This document shows, one piece after another, positions 46,645-58,712 of a stretch of DNA of 64,000 bases (its first letter is position 1; each line of letters starts with the position of its first letter). Under the pieces are notes generated by a model. It was not told where the DNA came from and ran no database searches. It saw nothing but the letters and a program-made list of their open reading frames with translations. Source of the stretch: Neonectria sp. B-13 (lineage: Eukaryota > Ascomycota > Sordariomycetes > Hypocreales > Nectriaceae); assembly GCA_002682825.1 (NCBI GenBank), contig NOKP01000011.1, positions 496,420-560,419 of the forward strand, given 5' to 3'. The translations under genes and the position numbers were made by a program.

Positions 46645-48928
46645 TTATCCCCATCGCGCCCAAGATTTCAGTGTCTGCACGAACCCCGCCATCGTAACTG
46701 TACTGGTCCGATGTTGGCGGAATGAAACCCGTCGAGGGCGGACGTAGTACAGATCTGCTTCCCGAAACGCATAGTCGACGCTCGGGTTCGAAGGTGAAGG
46801 GATCGGCAGCTCGTGCGACACGGCTTCCGCCTCACTTTGACTAGAACTCCGGGACCTGTCTAGAGAAAATCCCTCAGAAGCTTTGTTCTGATGGCTTCTC
46901 TCCATCAGTCCCGCCCCTGACGTCTCGGGCCTCGGGGGGCGGAAGTACGTCCTCAGCAGCTCTGGATCTGAAGGTCCCGATTCTGATGACGACCCTCGAG
47001 CTGAGAGGAATGAATGTGTGTTGGAGCTGGATGAGCTGTCTCTGTCAAAGTTGTGCAATCCCTGAATGGAAAGGTTGTTCCTCGTGTTGGGACGCCTGTG
47101 AAGTTGACGGAGGCCGTAAATCTATGTGCTAGTTAGGACTGGGCCATGAGCTTGGGACAGGGTACGGTTCTACCTGAGGTCTTTCCTCCTCTTGAAGCGG
47201 TTCAGGGGCGCTTTGACTCTGGAAAGGGGACATGGCAAGCTCGGCAATCTCGTATAGTGAAGGCACGAGAAACAAGACGACCAAGACAAGAGCGTGGAAC
47301 ACCAGGACCGAGTAGCCAACAGCGCTGCTCGCTTCGTAACTAGAAATCCCCGGGATCATCCCAATGCAGGCGAGCAGAACGCAGAGTCTTGCGCAAGGAA
47401 CAATGGATCCTTTGGATAACAAGCCTGATGTCGACCAAGCCCACGCCGCAAGGCCTAGTTGAACAGCTTCACATCCAATCAGGACAAGCAGCTGGGGAGT
47501 TGCAACTGTCTGCAACCCCCCAATTGCAGTTCCGCGGGCAAGCAGCAACAAAAAAGTGGCCAAGGTATAAATATCTTGATTTCGTGATGAGGATCCTGCT
47601 GTCTGATCATCAAAACTGTCGATGATGAGATAGCCCATATTCTGGGGGCTCCTTTGAGACATCCCCCACCAGCAAGCAACAAGCACCAGACTAATCACCA
47701 AGCATGTGAGTACGGTGTAGTATTTTGGCAGAAAGCTGGCCCGGTCCAGTTGATAGGTGGTCCAGGCGACGATGGGCATCAGGAAGTAGCTGAGGAACAC
47801 ACGCAACGCGACCCAGGTAGTCGCCTTGTATCGATCGGTTGCAGACTTTTCAAGGGTCCAGAAGCTTGCCTCTCGGAACCAGTCGCGCGTCCACCTCAGA
47901 CTGAGCCCAAGCTGGATGACGCCAAAGAGGAAGAAGAGAATGACGAGGGCGAGCGAAATGATGTTGGTCCAGGTGGCCATGGTGACTGGCGCGCCGATAA
48001 CCTGCGTCATGAGTTCCAGCCCTGGCGTTCCACCAAATGTCCCGTTGACCTCGTAAATCCCATCATTCACTCCGTAGTAAAGAGAATCCCGGATGACAAG
48101 GCCTCGCGGTAGCATCAGCGTGGACCAGCTGCTCGGGCTGACGACAGGCTGGAGGAAGCCTGGATATCTCAGGCTGAGAGCTCCCGAGAAGAATATGAAC
48201 TGGATATACGATAAACAGTCGGCGATTCTGGTCAGGTGTACTCGGCTTGACCCTTGTGAGTTGGACACATTCTCGTCGTCGTCGGCAAGTTGGCCAGAGA
48301 TTGATATTTCACGCCAGCCCGCGGCGAAGACTACCAGCATAAAGACCGCCAATGGTCCCCAAAGACACACTTGATACGCAGCTGAGCCAATACTCGGCGT
48401 CAAGAAGCTGTCGAGACAAGCGACAGCAAGATCGTCGGCACCGCGGATGTCGACATTAAGAGCGAAAGAGGCCAAGGGACGAGGCCGGTCGACTCGGAAC
48501 AGAATCTTAAGACGGTTCACCAACTGCTTGGAGCCATTTTGGGCCCAAGGCGAAGGATGGCAAGACGCATTAGCAATCTCCCCTAGATAGTGGTGCGAGC
48601 CGCCGAGTTGGGCCAAGGTGACGCCGACGGAGACATTTTGACTCAGGATCTGCTCGCACGACGTTAAGTCTGGATAGTGGCCCGTAATCTGGAGTTCCAA
48701 GTTGGTTCTCTGGTCGTCGTTTTCGAGGAACGCGCTCAGGCTGTTGGGAACCAGTTGGGGTTGTGACGAGACCGGCTGGCCAGAAGCCGCCAACAGGGGA
48801 AAGCAGTTTTGCTGCTGCACATAGGCTGCGAGGTTCGGACGAGCAAGTGAAAGAATAAGAGTAAAAAGAAGTAAGTGAGAAGAGAGCGATAGAGAACTGA
48901 ACCGGAAAGGAAAGAAAATAGCAGCCAT
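46645..48928 (-). CDS. Polytopic membrane protein, TRP/FLC-like architecture
   Basis: Predicted 743-residue protein from exons 48928-47174 and 47121-46645. The start at 48928 (MAAIFFPFRFSSLSLSSHLLLFTLILSLARPNLA) gives a good signal peptide; an in-frame ATG at 49060 would bury it. Next is a luminal/extracellular domain of about 190 residues with several cysteines and NxS/T sites, then eight or nine hydrophobic helices (for example LWGPLAVFMLVVFAAGW, IISLALVILFFLFGVIQLGL, VLTCLVISLVLVACWWGM, LCVLLACIGMIPGI, VLVFHALVLVVLFLVPSLYEI). A cytosolic Ser/Arg-rich tail of about 160 residues completes it. This layout resembles fungal TRP-like / flavin-carrier (FLC) family proteins; that name is inferred from topology rather than exact motif matches. 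The intron lies exactly at the start of the tail. Confidence 0.75.
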
Positions 48929-50063
48929 GACCGAGGGCGTGGTGACGCGAAGGAGAGACGATGTCAGGCAAGCAGCAAGATGGGTAAAATTGGCTGAGAC
49001 AGGGGATGGCTTCATGCAGATTCCGGGGAAGGGTCCAATCGAAAACCCATTCCGCAGCAATTAGACTAGCTGGTGACGTATGCACGACACGAAGCGCTAG
49101 CTCTGAATAAGGGAAAAGATGGAAAATACGAATTTGCCACGCGGGTTTGGAGTGCGGAAAAGGGGAACGGGCCATCGTGGGTCTGTCTATCTTTAGTTGA
49201 GTCGAGTCAGTCGATTTAGGGTGGAATCAGATCTGACAACCAAAGGTGAATTACCTAGCGAATGCTTTCTAGAACACAAGGAGCAAGCCTAAACTGTACC
49301 TAGATGGGAGAATCAATGTCAGGACCAGTAACCAAGTGTGCCAAGAACCCACAAGCGGTTCCACTAGTGGATAAATAGTACGGGTCCAGTACGCTTGCAT
49401 TAACTTAGCTTACAAGGTTGATGCCATCTTCAATCGCTTTTCAATTGTCGCAATAACTTACAACACGAAGTTCCAAATGAATGTTTTTCAATGCAGACCT
49501 GGGAGATATGTTTTACTCTGCAAACACATCCTTATTTACTTAATGTATAATAGACTGCGCGCCGCCGGAACCATTGAAACGGCATCGGGCAACAGCTAGT
49601 CCAAGTTGCCATGGAGCTGTTTGGCGGCCTCCAACCTATCTAGGAGTCAAAGCCATTTTATACTGTGTGTTTGGCATCTCCTTGGATCCTTTTCAAGTGT
49701 GACGCAAAGAAATTTCAGCTCGAAGAGCACTACGTATTGGCGCCTTGTTGGCTTGGTGGGACGTGGGACTGGACGGGAGTTAAACCCCCCACCACGCCTA
49801 TAACCTCAGCGGTCGGGGGCATCTTCTTCCGCCAACGCCGCTACTACTCGGCTGCATTCTGTTCAGCAATTGGTACAGTTGCTCCAGACTACCTGGGGAA
49901 TTAAGGCTCCTCTATTTGGAAAATCGCAGTATGCGTGAAGCACAACCATCATGACGTCGTCCCATCCCGTTCGTCGAGGCTGTCTCCTCCCCCGCTTTCC
50001 CTCTACCTTCACCAAAATCATCACCAACTTCATCGACTGATTACGCAACCAAATTAAATCAGA
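48929..50063. other. Intergenic, about 1.1 kb, between membrane-protein gene and transposase fragment
   Basis: The sequence from about 49200 to 49560 is AT-richer than the neighbouring genes, consistent with a mobile-element neighbourhood. No terminal inverted repeats were found by eye, and no coding exon is supported. Confidence 0.45.
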
Positions 50064-50501
50064 ATGGCGCCGCAAGTACATCATTCTCCTCATACAAGAA
50101 CGAGGATTGTTCGGAGGTACAATTCGGGTGTTTCCGCTGCTTCAATCGCGCGCGATGAGGGGCTAAGTCGACATGCGATTTATGGTGTGGTACGGCGGTA
50201 TCACGACCAACAAAGCGGACGAGACCAACCTAAGCCCGGCCGGCCGCGTGTGCTAGGAGACCGGGAAAAGAGACGAATACTAAGGGTCATAGGCCAAGAC
50301 CCTCACATCCAACTGAAGGAATTGATTGAGGAGGCCGGATTGAGCTGCTGCAAGAAGACTGTAATAACCTTCCTTCGGAAGGAAGGGATCATGCACTTCC
50401 AGTCACTTTTTCACCCCCACTGTAGCTTCCCTCGGTCGCAAGCCACAGCCGCACCGTCGACGACAAGTTCGCAGGTAAGGCAGACTGCGATGTCTCACTG
50501 A
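50064..50501 (+). mobile_element. Tc1/mariner-type transposase N-terminal fragment (DNA-binding domain only)
   Basis: A 145-codon open frame from ATG at 50064. Residues ~10-110 form the bipartite helix-turn-helix of Tc1-type transposases: RTRIVRRYNSGVSAASIARDEGLSRHAIYGVVRRY, a GRPRVLGDREKRRILRVI linker with the GRPR AT-hook-like motif, then QLKELIEEAGLSCCKKTVITFLRKEGI. After GIMHF the expected DDE/D catalytic domain is absent, replaced by an unrelated Ser/Pro-rich end and a stop. It is therefore either a truncated element or a solo DNA-binding derivative. The frame itself has no internal stop. Inverted repeats and target duplications were not seen. Confidence 0.75.
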
Positions 50502-50712
50502 GCCTCTCGGCCTCTGTAGCCTGCGTCCTTCGTCACCCAAACACACTTGGGAGGAACTCATTCAGGTCCCAGGCTGGGGGCTGAGCCTCGCCCTAGAGCC
50601 ATGCATAGCCCCAGTCCCTCCCTGCCTGCTCATGGTTGATGCCTCGAATATTTGCAATCAATCGCTTTCCCTCTTCTGCCAAGGCATCAACGCACGCACA
50701 AGACATTCTGCA

Positions 50713-53700
50713 ATGGATCCCGTCTCGATAGCTGCCTCGGCCGTGGCCTTGACCCAAACCGCAGGGGTTGTAAGTTGGTCCAGCTAACAGCTTGCACGAA
50801 GAACCGCAACTCACCGCGTCCAACAGATCGCTTCCTCGCTCGCCAGCTTCGTCCGCGCCCTGCAAACTGCCGACTCGCGCATCACCGGCCTCTGCGATGA
50901 GCTCGCCCACTTGACCAATTTCCTACAATCCGTCGAGAAAACACTCGATGGCTGTCACAAGTTCGACTTTGCCCTCGTGGAGGAGGATCTGTGGCAGCAG
51001 AGCGACACGGTCATGGCTGACTGCAAGGCCACACTAAAAGAACTCGGCACTCTGGTCAACAAGATCAAGGACACGGCCCAGCCGAAAGGCTTTGGGTGGA
51101 GGACCCGTGCCGTCATCGATTTGAGTACACATGGGACTGCCATTTCGGCATTCCGTGACAAGATCCATCAGTCCAACTGGGCGCTGCAGACGGTGCTGCA
51201 TGCCATGACTGTGTAAGCCAACAACATGAACCTCAGCGGCATCATGACTAACACGCATCCAGCTCTCTCTCATTCCGAAACCACGCATCTCAGGAAGCCA
51301 TTCTTGCCAAATTAACCCAGCTCAAGGCTTCCATAGATGAGACTATTCACGCATCCTCCCGCCCTGCCGGCGGGTTCTCGCGTGGCCTCGGCCATCATCC
51401 CGATTCCCGCATCACACGGAACATGCGACATCTCGCCCAAGCAGCAGGCCACTTCTACTCCGCTGCCAACTCTACAGCCAGTTCTACTCGAGGCGATAGA
51501 AGCATCGGTCACACGCCCTCATACCAAAGCGCCGCCGCCATTAGCATAATGGGAGACTTTCCAGACTCGCGCCGCGAGCGGGTCGAACAGTTTATCCACG
51601 ACAGCCATACCCCGTTCCGAGGTCCAACCATGGTCTCAATCCCTTCGCAGTCTACATCTTCTCGCTACTCGCGGCCTCCATCTATGCTCATTCCCAACAT
51701 CACACCAGCTTCGGCTCTTGCGCAAGGATCTTCAAACAGAAGCCTGGATGAGGACGACGTCGAAGCCGAGTTTGATCGCCTCTTCTTCAATGGACTACAA
51801 GAGTTGGCCACGGCTAGCATGACGAACCGCGACTACCACAGAGCCATCGAATATCTCCAGGAGGCCTTGCAACGGGAGGGCAGTTCGAGCTTTACCAATA
51901 CTAACACCAACTTCCGCCAACTCCAAGTCCAGCTGGCTTTCTGTCACTTCTTCCAGGGAACATGGCGCCTGGCAGAACCCATTGTCACCAAGCTTGCCCA
52001 GTCGAAGGCAGGCCAGCAAGACCTGGCCGTGTGCAGCCTTCTCCATGCTCTGTCGCTCGCCTATCTCTCCGAATACCAGTTTGATGACGCCTTGGCAGCC
52101 TGCAAAAAGGCTCTCCCAGGAAAAAAGAAGCTTTGCAAGGCGAATGGTACCGACTGGCAAGAATATCGAGAGGCTCTTGCGCTTCTTGCCACCATTTTCC
52201 AGATGGAGGGCGACTACATTCGCGCCGAAGTCTTGCGGAGACAGCTCCCTCCTGACTTCATCTACATCCACCCCGTCAACGAGATGCAGTACTTGCAAAG
52301 TAAATCAGACCTCATCGAGCCAATCTTTAGCGAAGAGGTCCCCCAGCAAAACGGGCTAGTAGAGCTCGACGCCGGGCCCAGCGCAATGGCTGAGGGGCAG
52401 GGCCAAGGAGTTGCCAGGAACGGCACTGTCAACAGTTCAAATGCGACTTCTTTGCGTGTCAAGATCTTGGAGTACCAGCGGTGCGAGGCGGATACGATGA
52501 AGGAGGTTCTTTTCGTCCACCCAGCCGAACCGCAGGCTGCAGATGATGCTGATGACGAGGCTTCGCCCGTCTCAGAGAAAGGGTCCCTACGTCGTCGTCT
52601 TACTAACTTGTTCGGATCCGTAAAAGTCCGCCGGGTTGGTTCAAATACATTAGCAACTGTAGAGGACTCCGAGTCGTCAGCAGGCGATATGACGCCGGTA
52701 TCAATCTCGCCTGTGTCGACATCACCCGTGGTAGTCTCGCCAACAGACTCGCAGTGGGATGGCATATGGTTCAACATTAAAAAGTCAAAGACACTCTTGA
52801 GAAAGCGCCCCCGAGTAGGAAGAAGCAAATTTTCGTTTGCCAAAGCTGGCGACAGACAGAACAAAGCCTTCAAGCTGGTGAACATGGCGAGAATTGCTCA
52901 GCCGCAATGCCCAGCACATGCCCACCAGGATAGTCGGAGCGACTTTTCCTACGTACCTTCGGAAAACAGCAGCATGAGTCCTATGGCAGACTATTCTGGA
53001 CCGGTTCCTGACATGATGATAAATGAGGCAGGGCCAACTAGTCGGCTGGAAACTCAAGCCTTCATCGCACCCCCTGTGTCCCTCCAAGCCGATCAACTCG
53101 ATCCGACCTTCGATGCCCTGGCTCGAACACCAACGGCGGAACTGGCCGATGATGAGACGGAGTCAGCGTTTGCTCCATACACCTACTACAATGTCAATCG
53201 AGGCAAGAACGTGTCTCTTTGTGGACAGGGCGGTCCAGGAGTCACCGGAACAACGGATGAAACGAGTAGCTTCGCAGCGAGTCATCGAACCAACGCCCAT
53301 GCAACATACTCGGCCTTTGATTCAATTGCATCCCCTCACGCCGTACCGGACATTTTACCAAAGACAATAATGGATGTTGCCACCATCTTGGCTTCCCTGA
53401 AAACAATGAAGGACAGGGACAGCCTCCATGGTGCTAAGCTTGATCTCAAGATCCTATTGGGACGCTTGGAGGCACTAAACAAGAACCAATTTCTCATCCC
53501 GAATGTTCAGAAGGCCATCCAAAAGTTGGAGAAAACCGAGGCCCTCGATTACGAACAAGCTCAGGACTCCGGCTACGACACAATGGACGACAGTGACAGT
53601 GGGACAGAACCGGCGCCACTATGGCCTATAAATAGGCACGATAAAGATCCTACTTCGAACTCTACCGACCTGAAACGGGCATTCTCCTGGAAGATGGGAT

Positions 53701-53996
53701 CTGAGGATGCTTACATGGCCCGTAACTTCCGGCATCAACATGCAGATGACACCAGTGCTTCAGTGTCGCACGCTGTTAACAGGCATTCTCAGCCAAACAT
53801 CAGCGCTGGCAGCTCAACCTCAGAGCAGGAAGATATATGGAATGATCAAGAGAGGCACGAGATGCAAAGAGTCGGCGATGCCGAGTTAGGGCTCGATTCT
53901 GTTGGAGACTCTCAGGGACGGCAACACAACAAGGGCGCGTCGGCGATACCAAGATTGGAAGCCAAAGCAGGCTGGGACTGGAATGATTGGAGATGA
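50713..53996 (+). CDS. Helo-like N-terminal domain protein with TPR-like middle
   Basis: Predicted 1058-residue protein from exons 50713-50769, 50827-51212 and 51263-53996. The first ~130 residues (MDPVSIAASAVALTQTAG, then a helical region with ITGLCDELAHLTNFLQSVEKTL) match the fungal Helo-like / NACHT-associated N-terminal domain that tops many fungal NLR-like and related proteins. A long Ser-rich disordered linker follows. At about residues 330-490 is a helical TPR-like block: EFDRLFFNGLQELATASMTNRDYHRAIEYLQEALQ, AEPIVTKLAQ, LSLAYLSEYQFDDALAACKKAL and YREALALLATIFQMEGDYIRAEVLRRQ. The remaining ~550 residues are mostly disordered, with short conserved-looking helices near 780-830. There is no NACHT or NB-ARC P-loop. 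It may act as a partner or adaptor in signalling; that is inference. Confidence 0.85.
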
Positions 53997-54257
53997 AGTT
54001 GAAATATTCAGCTCGGTTTGTCTCGTACGAATTGTGGTGACACTGTGACGGAACAGATTCTGTAGTTTTGGCTTTTTACTGTCTCTCCACTGTTCTTGGA
54101 TGGATCTCGAAGTTGGCGTACTTTCCTTCTTGTTTCAGGGGAATCGTATTCTTTTATCTTCGTTGGGCCGGCCCAATGATGCTGGACATATGACTAGGCA
54201 GCATTTTTTAAATTCACCTGATTCACAAGGACAAAGCTCAGGGGCAGATTGAAGACA

Positions 54258-55434
54258 TCATTCGAGTTGCTCTATTGTCCTCCTCACCATCGTCTCAATC
54301 TGCTGCCATCTCCGCCTGAGCAACTCTCGCTGGCCATCCAGCCCCACATCCGCCTCATCTACCTTGAGCAACGTCTTCCCAATGATGCCTAGAAGATCGT
54401 TGAGAACCCCCAGCAGAAGCTCGTCCACGTCTACCTGCGAGGTACTCCCATCGTCTTCCCCGTCAAAGAACCGCTGCCACTGTCGCGGCGTGCAGCACAA
54501 CATGCGCAGCGCGACCTGCGTGCGATGGCAGCCGAGCGTCTGGTCGTCCAGGGCGTAGCGTCCCAGGAAGTCGACGCTCTTGAGGTCTTCCCGCTGCGTC
54601 TTGTTCAGGCGCGGCAGGATCACGTCGTCGAGATGCACTTCGTCCCAGCGGTTAGTGTCGAGGATGAAGCCATACTCGGTCAGGAGGAAGTCGTTGGAGT
54701 GTGCTCCATAGGAGAGGTAAACTTCCTCGCCGGCAAGATATGCCCGGTTTGCGACGATGTTGTAGCCCGAGGCGGAGTACGCAAGCTGGCAGCCCTGGTC
54801 TGCGTGGTTGAAGAGGTCGGCGGCCGGCATGCACATGAGCCTATCTGCCTGAGCATACGCCTTCATCTTGGGCATGCTGTTGTAGAAGGTTCTGGTGTTG
54901 ACGAGTACCCACGAATACAAGTAGTCTTCCCTCTTCAGGTCCGGGAAAGCCTTCAAGACGATGTCGACCTCGCGTCGGAAGGCAGTCGAATGTTTTTCCA
55001 GGAGATTCTTGGCTCGTCCAGGGAGCAGGTCTTGTAGCTCCTTGGGCCACATCATCGGCACGCCAGCCTCGAGGTCTTCCCTTGTAGGGAGGACGGTCCT
55101 CCAGGTTGCGAAGTCATCGGTCTCGTCCAGCGCAATCTGAGCGGCCAGGATACCTTGGACGGAAACGCCGGGCAACAGAGCCTTAGTTATAGCCTTGGGC
55201 ACAGTATCTATGGTTCGGACAGACTTGGTCGGTACACTTAGAACAACATCGTTTGCCTACCATCCACGGTCAGAATATGACAAGAAATATCAGTGAGTTG
55301 CGCAAGAGACGTACTCTGACATTGCGAGTTGCAACAAAACCAATACCTCGCCCAGGGAGCACTTGTGGCTCAATTCCATTTAACTTGACGCCCTTTTCTT
55401 CCGCCCAAGGAAGGAATGCCTCGTCAATAGACAT
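54258..55434 (-). CDS. SET-domain protein lysine methyltransferase (RKM/SETD6-like)
   Basis: Predicted 372-residue protein from exons 55434-55315 and 55256-54258. The N-terminal signature is GIEPQVLPGRGIGFVATRNV, the start of a SET domain, and it continues ANDVVLSVPTKSVRT. The catalytic C-terminal SET half holds LMCMPAADLFNHADQGCQLAY (the NH motif that binds AdoMet), then AGEEVYLSYGAHSNDFLLTEYGF with the lysine-channel tyrosine. Downstream helices resemble the Rubisco-LSMT substrate-binding domain. Family members methylate ribosomal proteins or other non-histone targets; the substrate here is unknown. An intron lies between two parts of the SET fold, and both parts are in phase. Confidence 0.9.
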
Positions 55435-55804
55435 TGCAGATGTAACTTAGCTCAGAGGACAGAGGACAGAGGACAGAAGCCAGGTGCACACATTCAACGA
55501 CTTTTACCAAGACATGGCGACATGCAGCGCTCGGCTTAGCGCAATTGTGACTCTTCCCAGGCCGCCTTAGTCAGGTCGGTACCCTGAAAGCACATCACGT
55601 GGGGCTAGAAACGGAAAGGTAATCACTCGCGTCTCGAAAAGCGGGATAAAAACTAATTACTGTTTTATTCAAACTTAGCTGGAGACTGGTTTGGGCCCGT
55701 CAACATTTGGCTTGATATCACTACAGGATTGCTATACGGACTCATGAACTCCGCGTCTTCAAGCCGGATTGGCAGGCACCAAATGGCTTGGGGGAGATTA
55801 TCCC
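55435..55804. other. Short intergenic region
   Basis: About 370 bp between the SET gene start and the APH relic. It includes a GAGGACA triplication at 55452-55478. No gene. Confidence 0.5.
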
Positions 55805-56254
55805 TTACTTCACTCGGATTATCCCAACAGCTAGGCTGCATACCGGGCTGTTCAAAAATGCGCCTACACCAAGGCGCTGTATGATACGGAGTATACTCAT
55901 TCCCCCGAGTGATGTGCCAAACGGGGCAATGTTCGCGGCCCAGTCGACGATGCCAGTGATGTGGCCAGTTCCCTCATCTACGTGAATATTCCTCTCTAAG
56001 AGATCATCATGGTTGAGTACCATAGGATAGTTAGACCGAAAGAGCAACGGGAGCCCTTGGTGTACGTCATTTTGGCTTAGTTCAAACCGCTCAGGTAAAG
56101 CTTGGGACAGTTGGTTAAGAATCTGGGGAGGTTCTCGATCACGACGAGATCCGATTACTAGATATCCAGTGACATCAAGCATCCAACGGCAACTATAAAA
56201 TGGTAAACAGTCCATTGCAGTACTCCAAACGCCTAGCTCCTCATCTTGAAACAA
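55805..56254 (-). pseudogene. APH-family phosphotransferase relic
   Basis: An open 149-codon frame carries the C-lobe of a fungal aminoglycoside-phosphotransferase-like (APH) kinase: FELSQNDVHQGLPLLFRSNYPMVLNHDDLLERNIHVDEGTGHITGIVDWA. It includes the catalytic loop HxDxxxxN (HDDLLERN) and a metal-binding IVDWA aspartate. The N-lobe, P-loop and ATP-binding lysine are missing, and the frame ends soon after APFG without the usual C-terminal helices. Its upstream side abuts the Aurora-like gene's stop at 56279. It is most simply a 5'- and 3'-truncated pseudogene. A spliced but unrecognised full gene overlapping the neighbour is less likely. Confidence 0.65.
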
Positions 56255-56278
56255 TTTTAACTTCCCCTCTCAAAGCGC

Positions 56279-57324
56279 CTATGGACGGTTCACAATCTCC
56301 CGGCCGGCGTATTTCACAATCCAGGGATGAGAAAATACTTCGTCGAGTGGCAATCTCTTTAATGGGTCGACAACTAGGAGCTACGCACAAGAGTTAGCTT
56401 GGTAACGTAAGTCTGTTCAGAGCGACATACTGAGTGAACAAAGTCCTTTGCGAGAGGACTTGTAGATGCTGGAAGAGGCTTCATGTCACCCTTCACAATT
56501 CTTCTTCGTGTCAGGGCCTGAGTATCCTCAAAGGGAGCTTCGCCCGTGAGGAATTCGTAAGTCAAAACACCAAGAGTCCACTGATCCACCGCTCTTGTGT
56601 ACTCGGTCTGGCTTGATCCCAGCATCTCTGGAGGCAGGTAATCCAATGTTCCGCAAAGCGTTGCCCGTCTGTTGCTAGGAGAATGCACACTATACCCAAA
56701 GTCTGCAACCTTTAACTCTTTATAAAGACCGATGAGAATATTCTCGGGTTTGATATCACGGTGGATAACGTTCTTGCTGTGCAGATAACTCAAGGCTTTG
56801 GCAACTTGGGCTGCATATTGAGCGGCGCGTGGCTCAGGAAAACGTCCTGCCTTCCTTAGTTCCTTATAGAGCTCGCCGCCAGGGGCGTACTCAAGAACAA
56901 GAAATATGCGCCGTGAATCATGGAACCAGGTGTGAAAGGCGAGGATGCCTAGGTGTCGTAGATGGCTATGGACCTCAATTTCGCGTCGCACGTGAACTTC
57001 TCCATTCTCACGGCTGATTTCGTTTTTATGCAATACCTTTAAGGCGCATATAAACCCCGAAGATCGATGTTTGGCGAGGTAGACGCGTCCGAACTTGCCC
57101 TTTCCTAGCGGCTTCCCAATCTCAAACATCCCAAGGTGTAATTCCTGATTTGAGCTAGTAGGGCCTGTGGCATTCCGGGGGTCGACTTTTCGTGTGTCAT
57201 CTCTAGCAATGGCTTTGCTTAGAATCTTGGTAGATGCTTTTTTGGATGGAAGTGGAAGCATGCGGTTCAAACACGCGGTTTTGAGAAGACGTGGGTCCGC
57301 CGGTAACTGAGCTTGAACATCCAT
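56279..57324 (-). CDS. Divergent Aurora-type serine/threonine kinase
   Basis: Predicted 331-residue kinase from exons 57324-56431 and 56380-56279. The N-terminal ~65 residues are basic. The kinase domain (about 66-325) has [17 protein letters not shown] (catalytic Lys), [39 protein letters not shown] and a complete C-lobe ending HPWIVKYAG. The activation loop [16 protein letters not shown] and GxSVHxPS run are hallmarks of Aurora/Ipl1. It differs from typical fungal Aurora proteins: [30 protein letters not shown], and DFGYS rather than DFGWS. It may be a second Aurora paralogue or a fast-evolving copy. All catalytic residues are present. Family: mitotic chromosome segregation, CPC (INCENP/Sli15) partner. 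Confidence 0.85.
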
Positions 57325-58412
57325 CTGGCACAATCGTTAGAATAATTTTTATAGCTGATTATGCTGTTTAAATGCCTTTAGATGTTGATTCGTCTATAGT
57401 GGTCGCGAAGTCTGAATGGATTGCAGAGACGTGCCTGAGAGCGATGCATGTGCAAGTTGAAATTTGACTTTGTTGTCTTGTTGGTTCGTTCTTGGTAACG
57501 ACATGTTGCCTGGACAACGCATGCCATTATGAGTGTTCTACTGAATCAGCATTTTTCATGTATCATTGAAACAAGTTGGAACTATGTCGTTAAATATCAT
57601 TCTCATAATGATCGTTCTTACATGTCTGTCAACTTGAGCTATTGTTTGCTTGGCGGGAATGGATTGGGTGGAGCGTAGAAATCCTGGAGCGACGGGGTTG
57701 TTAGGGCGATCTTTAGAGTATTGGCTGGGGTGTCGCTTTTGCTAGTCTGACCAAGTATGGATCAATTCATTCGCAGTGGTCCACCCCAATTTCGTTCGCA
57801 ACCCGCCGTAAAGACGAATGCATTATGCTTAGCAGCGACCGTTAGCTTTTAAACTATCAGTGTCATCATCATCTCGAACGCCGGCCGTGGGCGACGTCGG
57901 TGTGTCGGCGTAGGTATCCGTACTAGGTCCAAAGACTTCTAAAATCATTTATCGAAGTTGATGCCACCGAGTTTCCTTTCGTCCTTGCAGAGGTCGGTTG
58001 ACTTTGGCCCATCTGTCGAGCAGGTTGGGCTTTGGACTTTTCTCTCTCCGATTCTCACCATCTGCTCTTCTATCTTAGTTATTATGACATACAGTTGTAA
58101 AAACTGATTGCACTATTATTATTTCAACAGCAAGGCAAATAAAATCAACTAACCCTCAGAGTTGCTGACACCCAACACCATCGAGACCCGCTTTTGAACA
58201 GGGTCCATCCACACTGTACGGAGTATAATTACTGTTGTTAGTGACCTTTCAGATCAGCCAGGCGGTTGAAATAAAAGAGCAGCAGCGGTGCGGTGTGTCG
58301 CGTAATGGTGCCGAGGTAGATTACGTCGTCATCTCCGGCGAGGAGTGAGGCTTCGTACTTTAATGAATGTGAGGCCTGCGAAAGAGTACGGTGCTGACAG
58401 ACGCGTTGGCAC
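57325..58412. other. AT-richer intergenic region (about 1.1 kb)
   Basis: It lies upstream of the Aurora-like gene. The composition is more AT-rich than most of the window, with no coding frame longer than about 60 codons. It likely contains the kinase promoter plus spacer. Confidence 0.5.
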
Positions 58413-58712
58413 ATGCTCTTCTTGCCTGAGTCAGACTTGGTTGGCTCCAACTCTGACGGTTCACCTTTTGGACGGGTACTCCTGAGACTCCAGCTATTCC
58501 TCCCTCCACAGCATCGTTTCGTACCTGGACCCAGATCGCGCTCAAATATGTTTCTATCTCCAAGTCCATTGAAGCTTCGGGCATCCTTCAAGCGATTACA
58601 GAAGTGCTCGAATCGTTGGAAGCTCTTGCTTCATCTCTTGTGCCCGATTCCTTGGCGCTTTACAGTGCCCCCCCAGCTGTCGCCGACGGAGCTAAGAGCT
58701 GGCGCAGACAGC

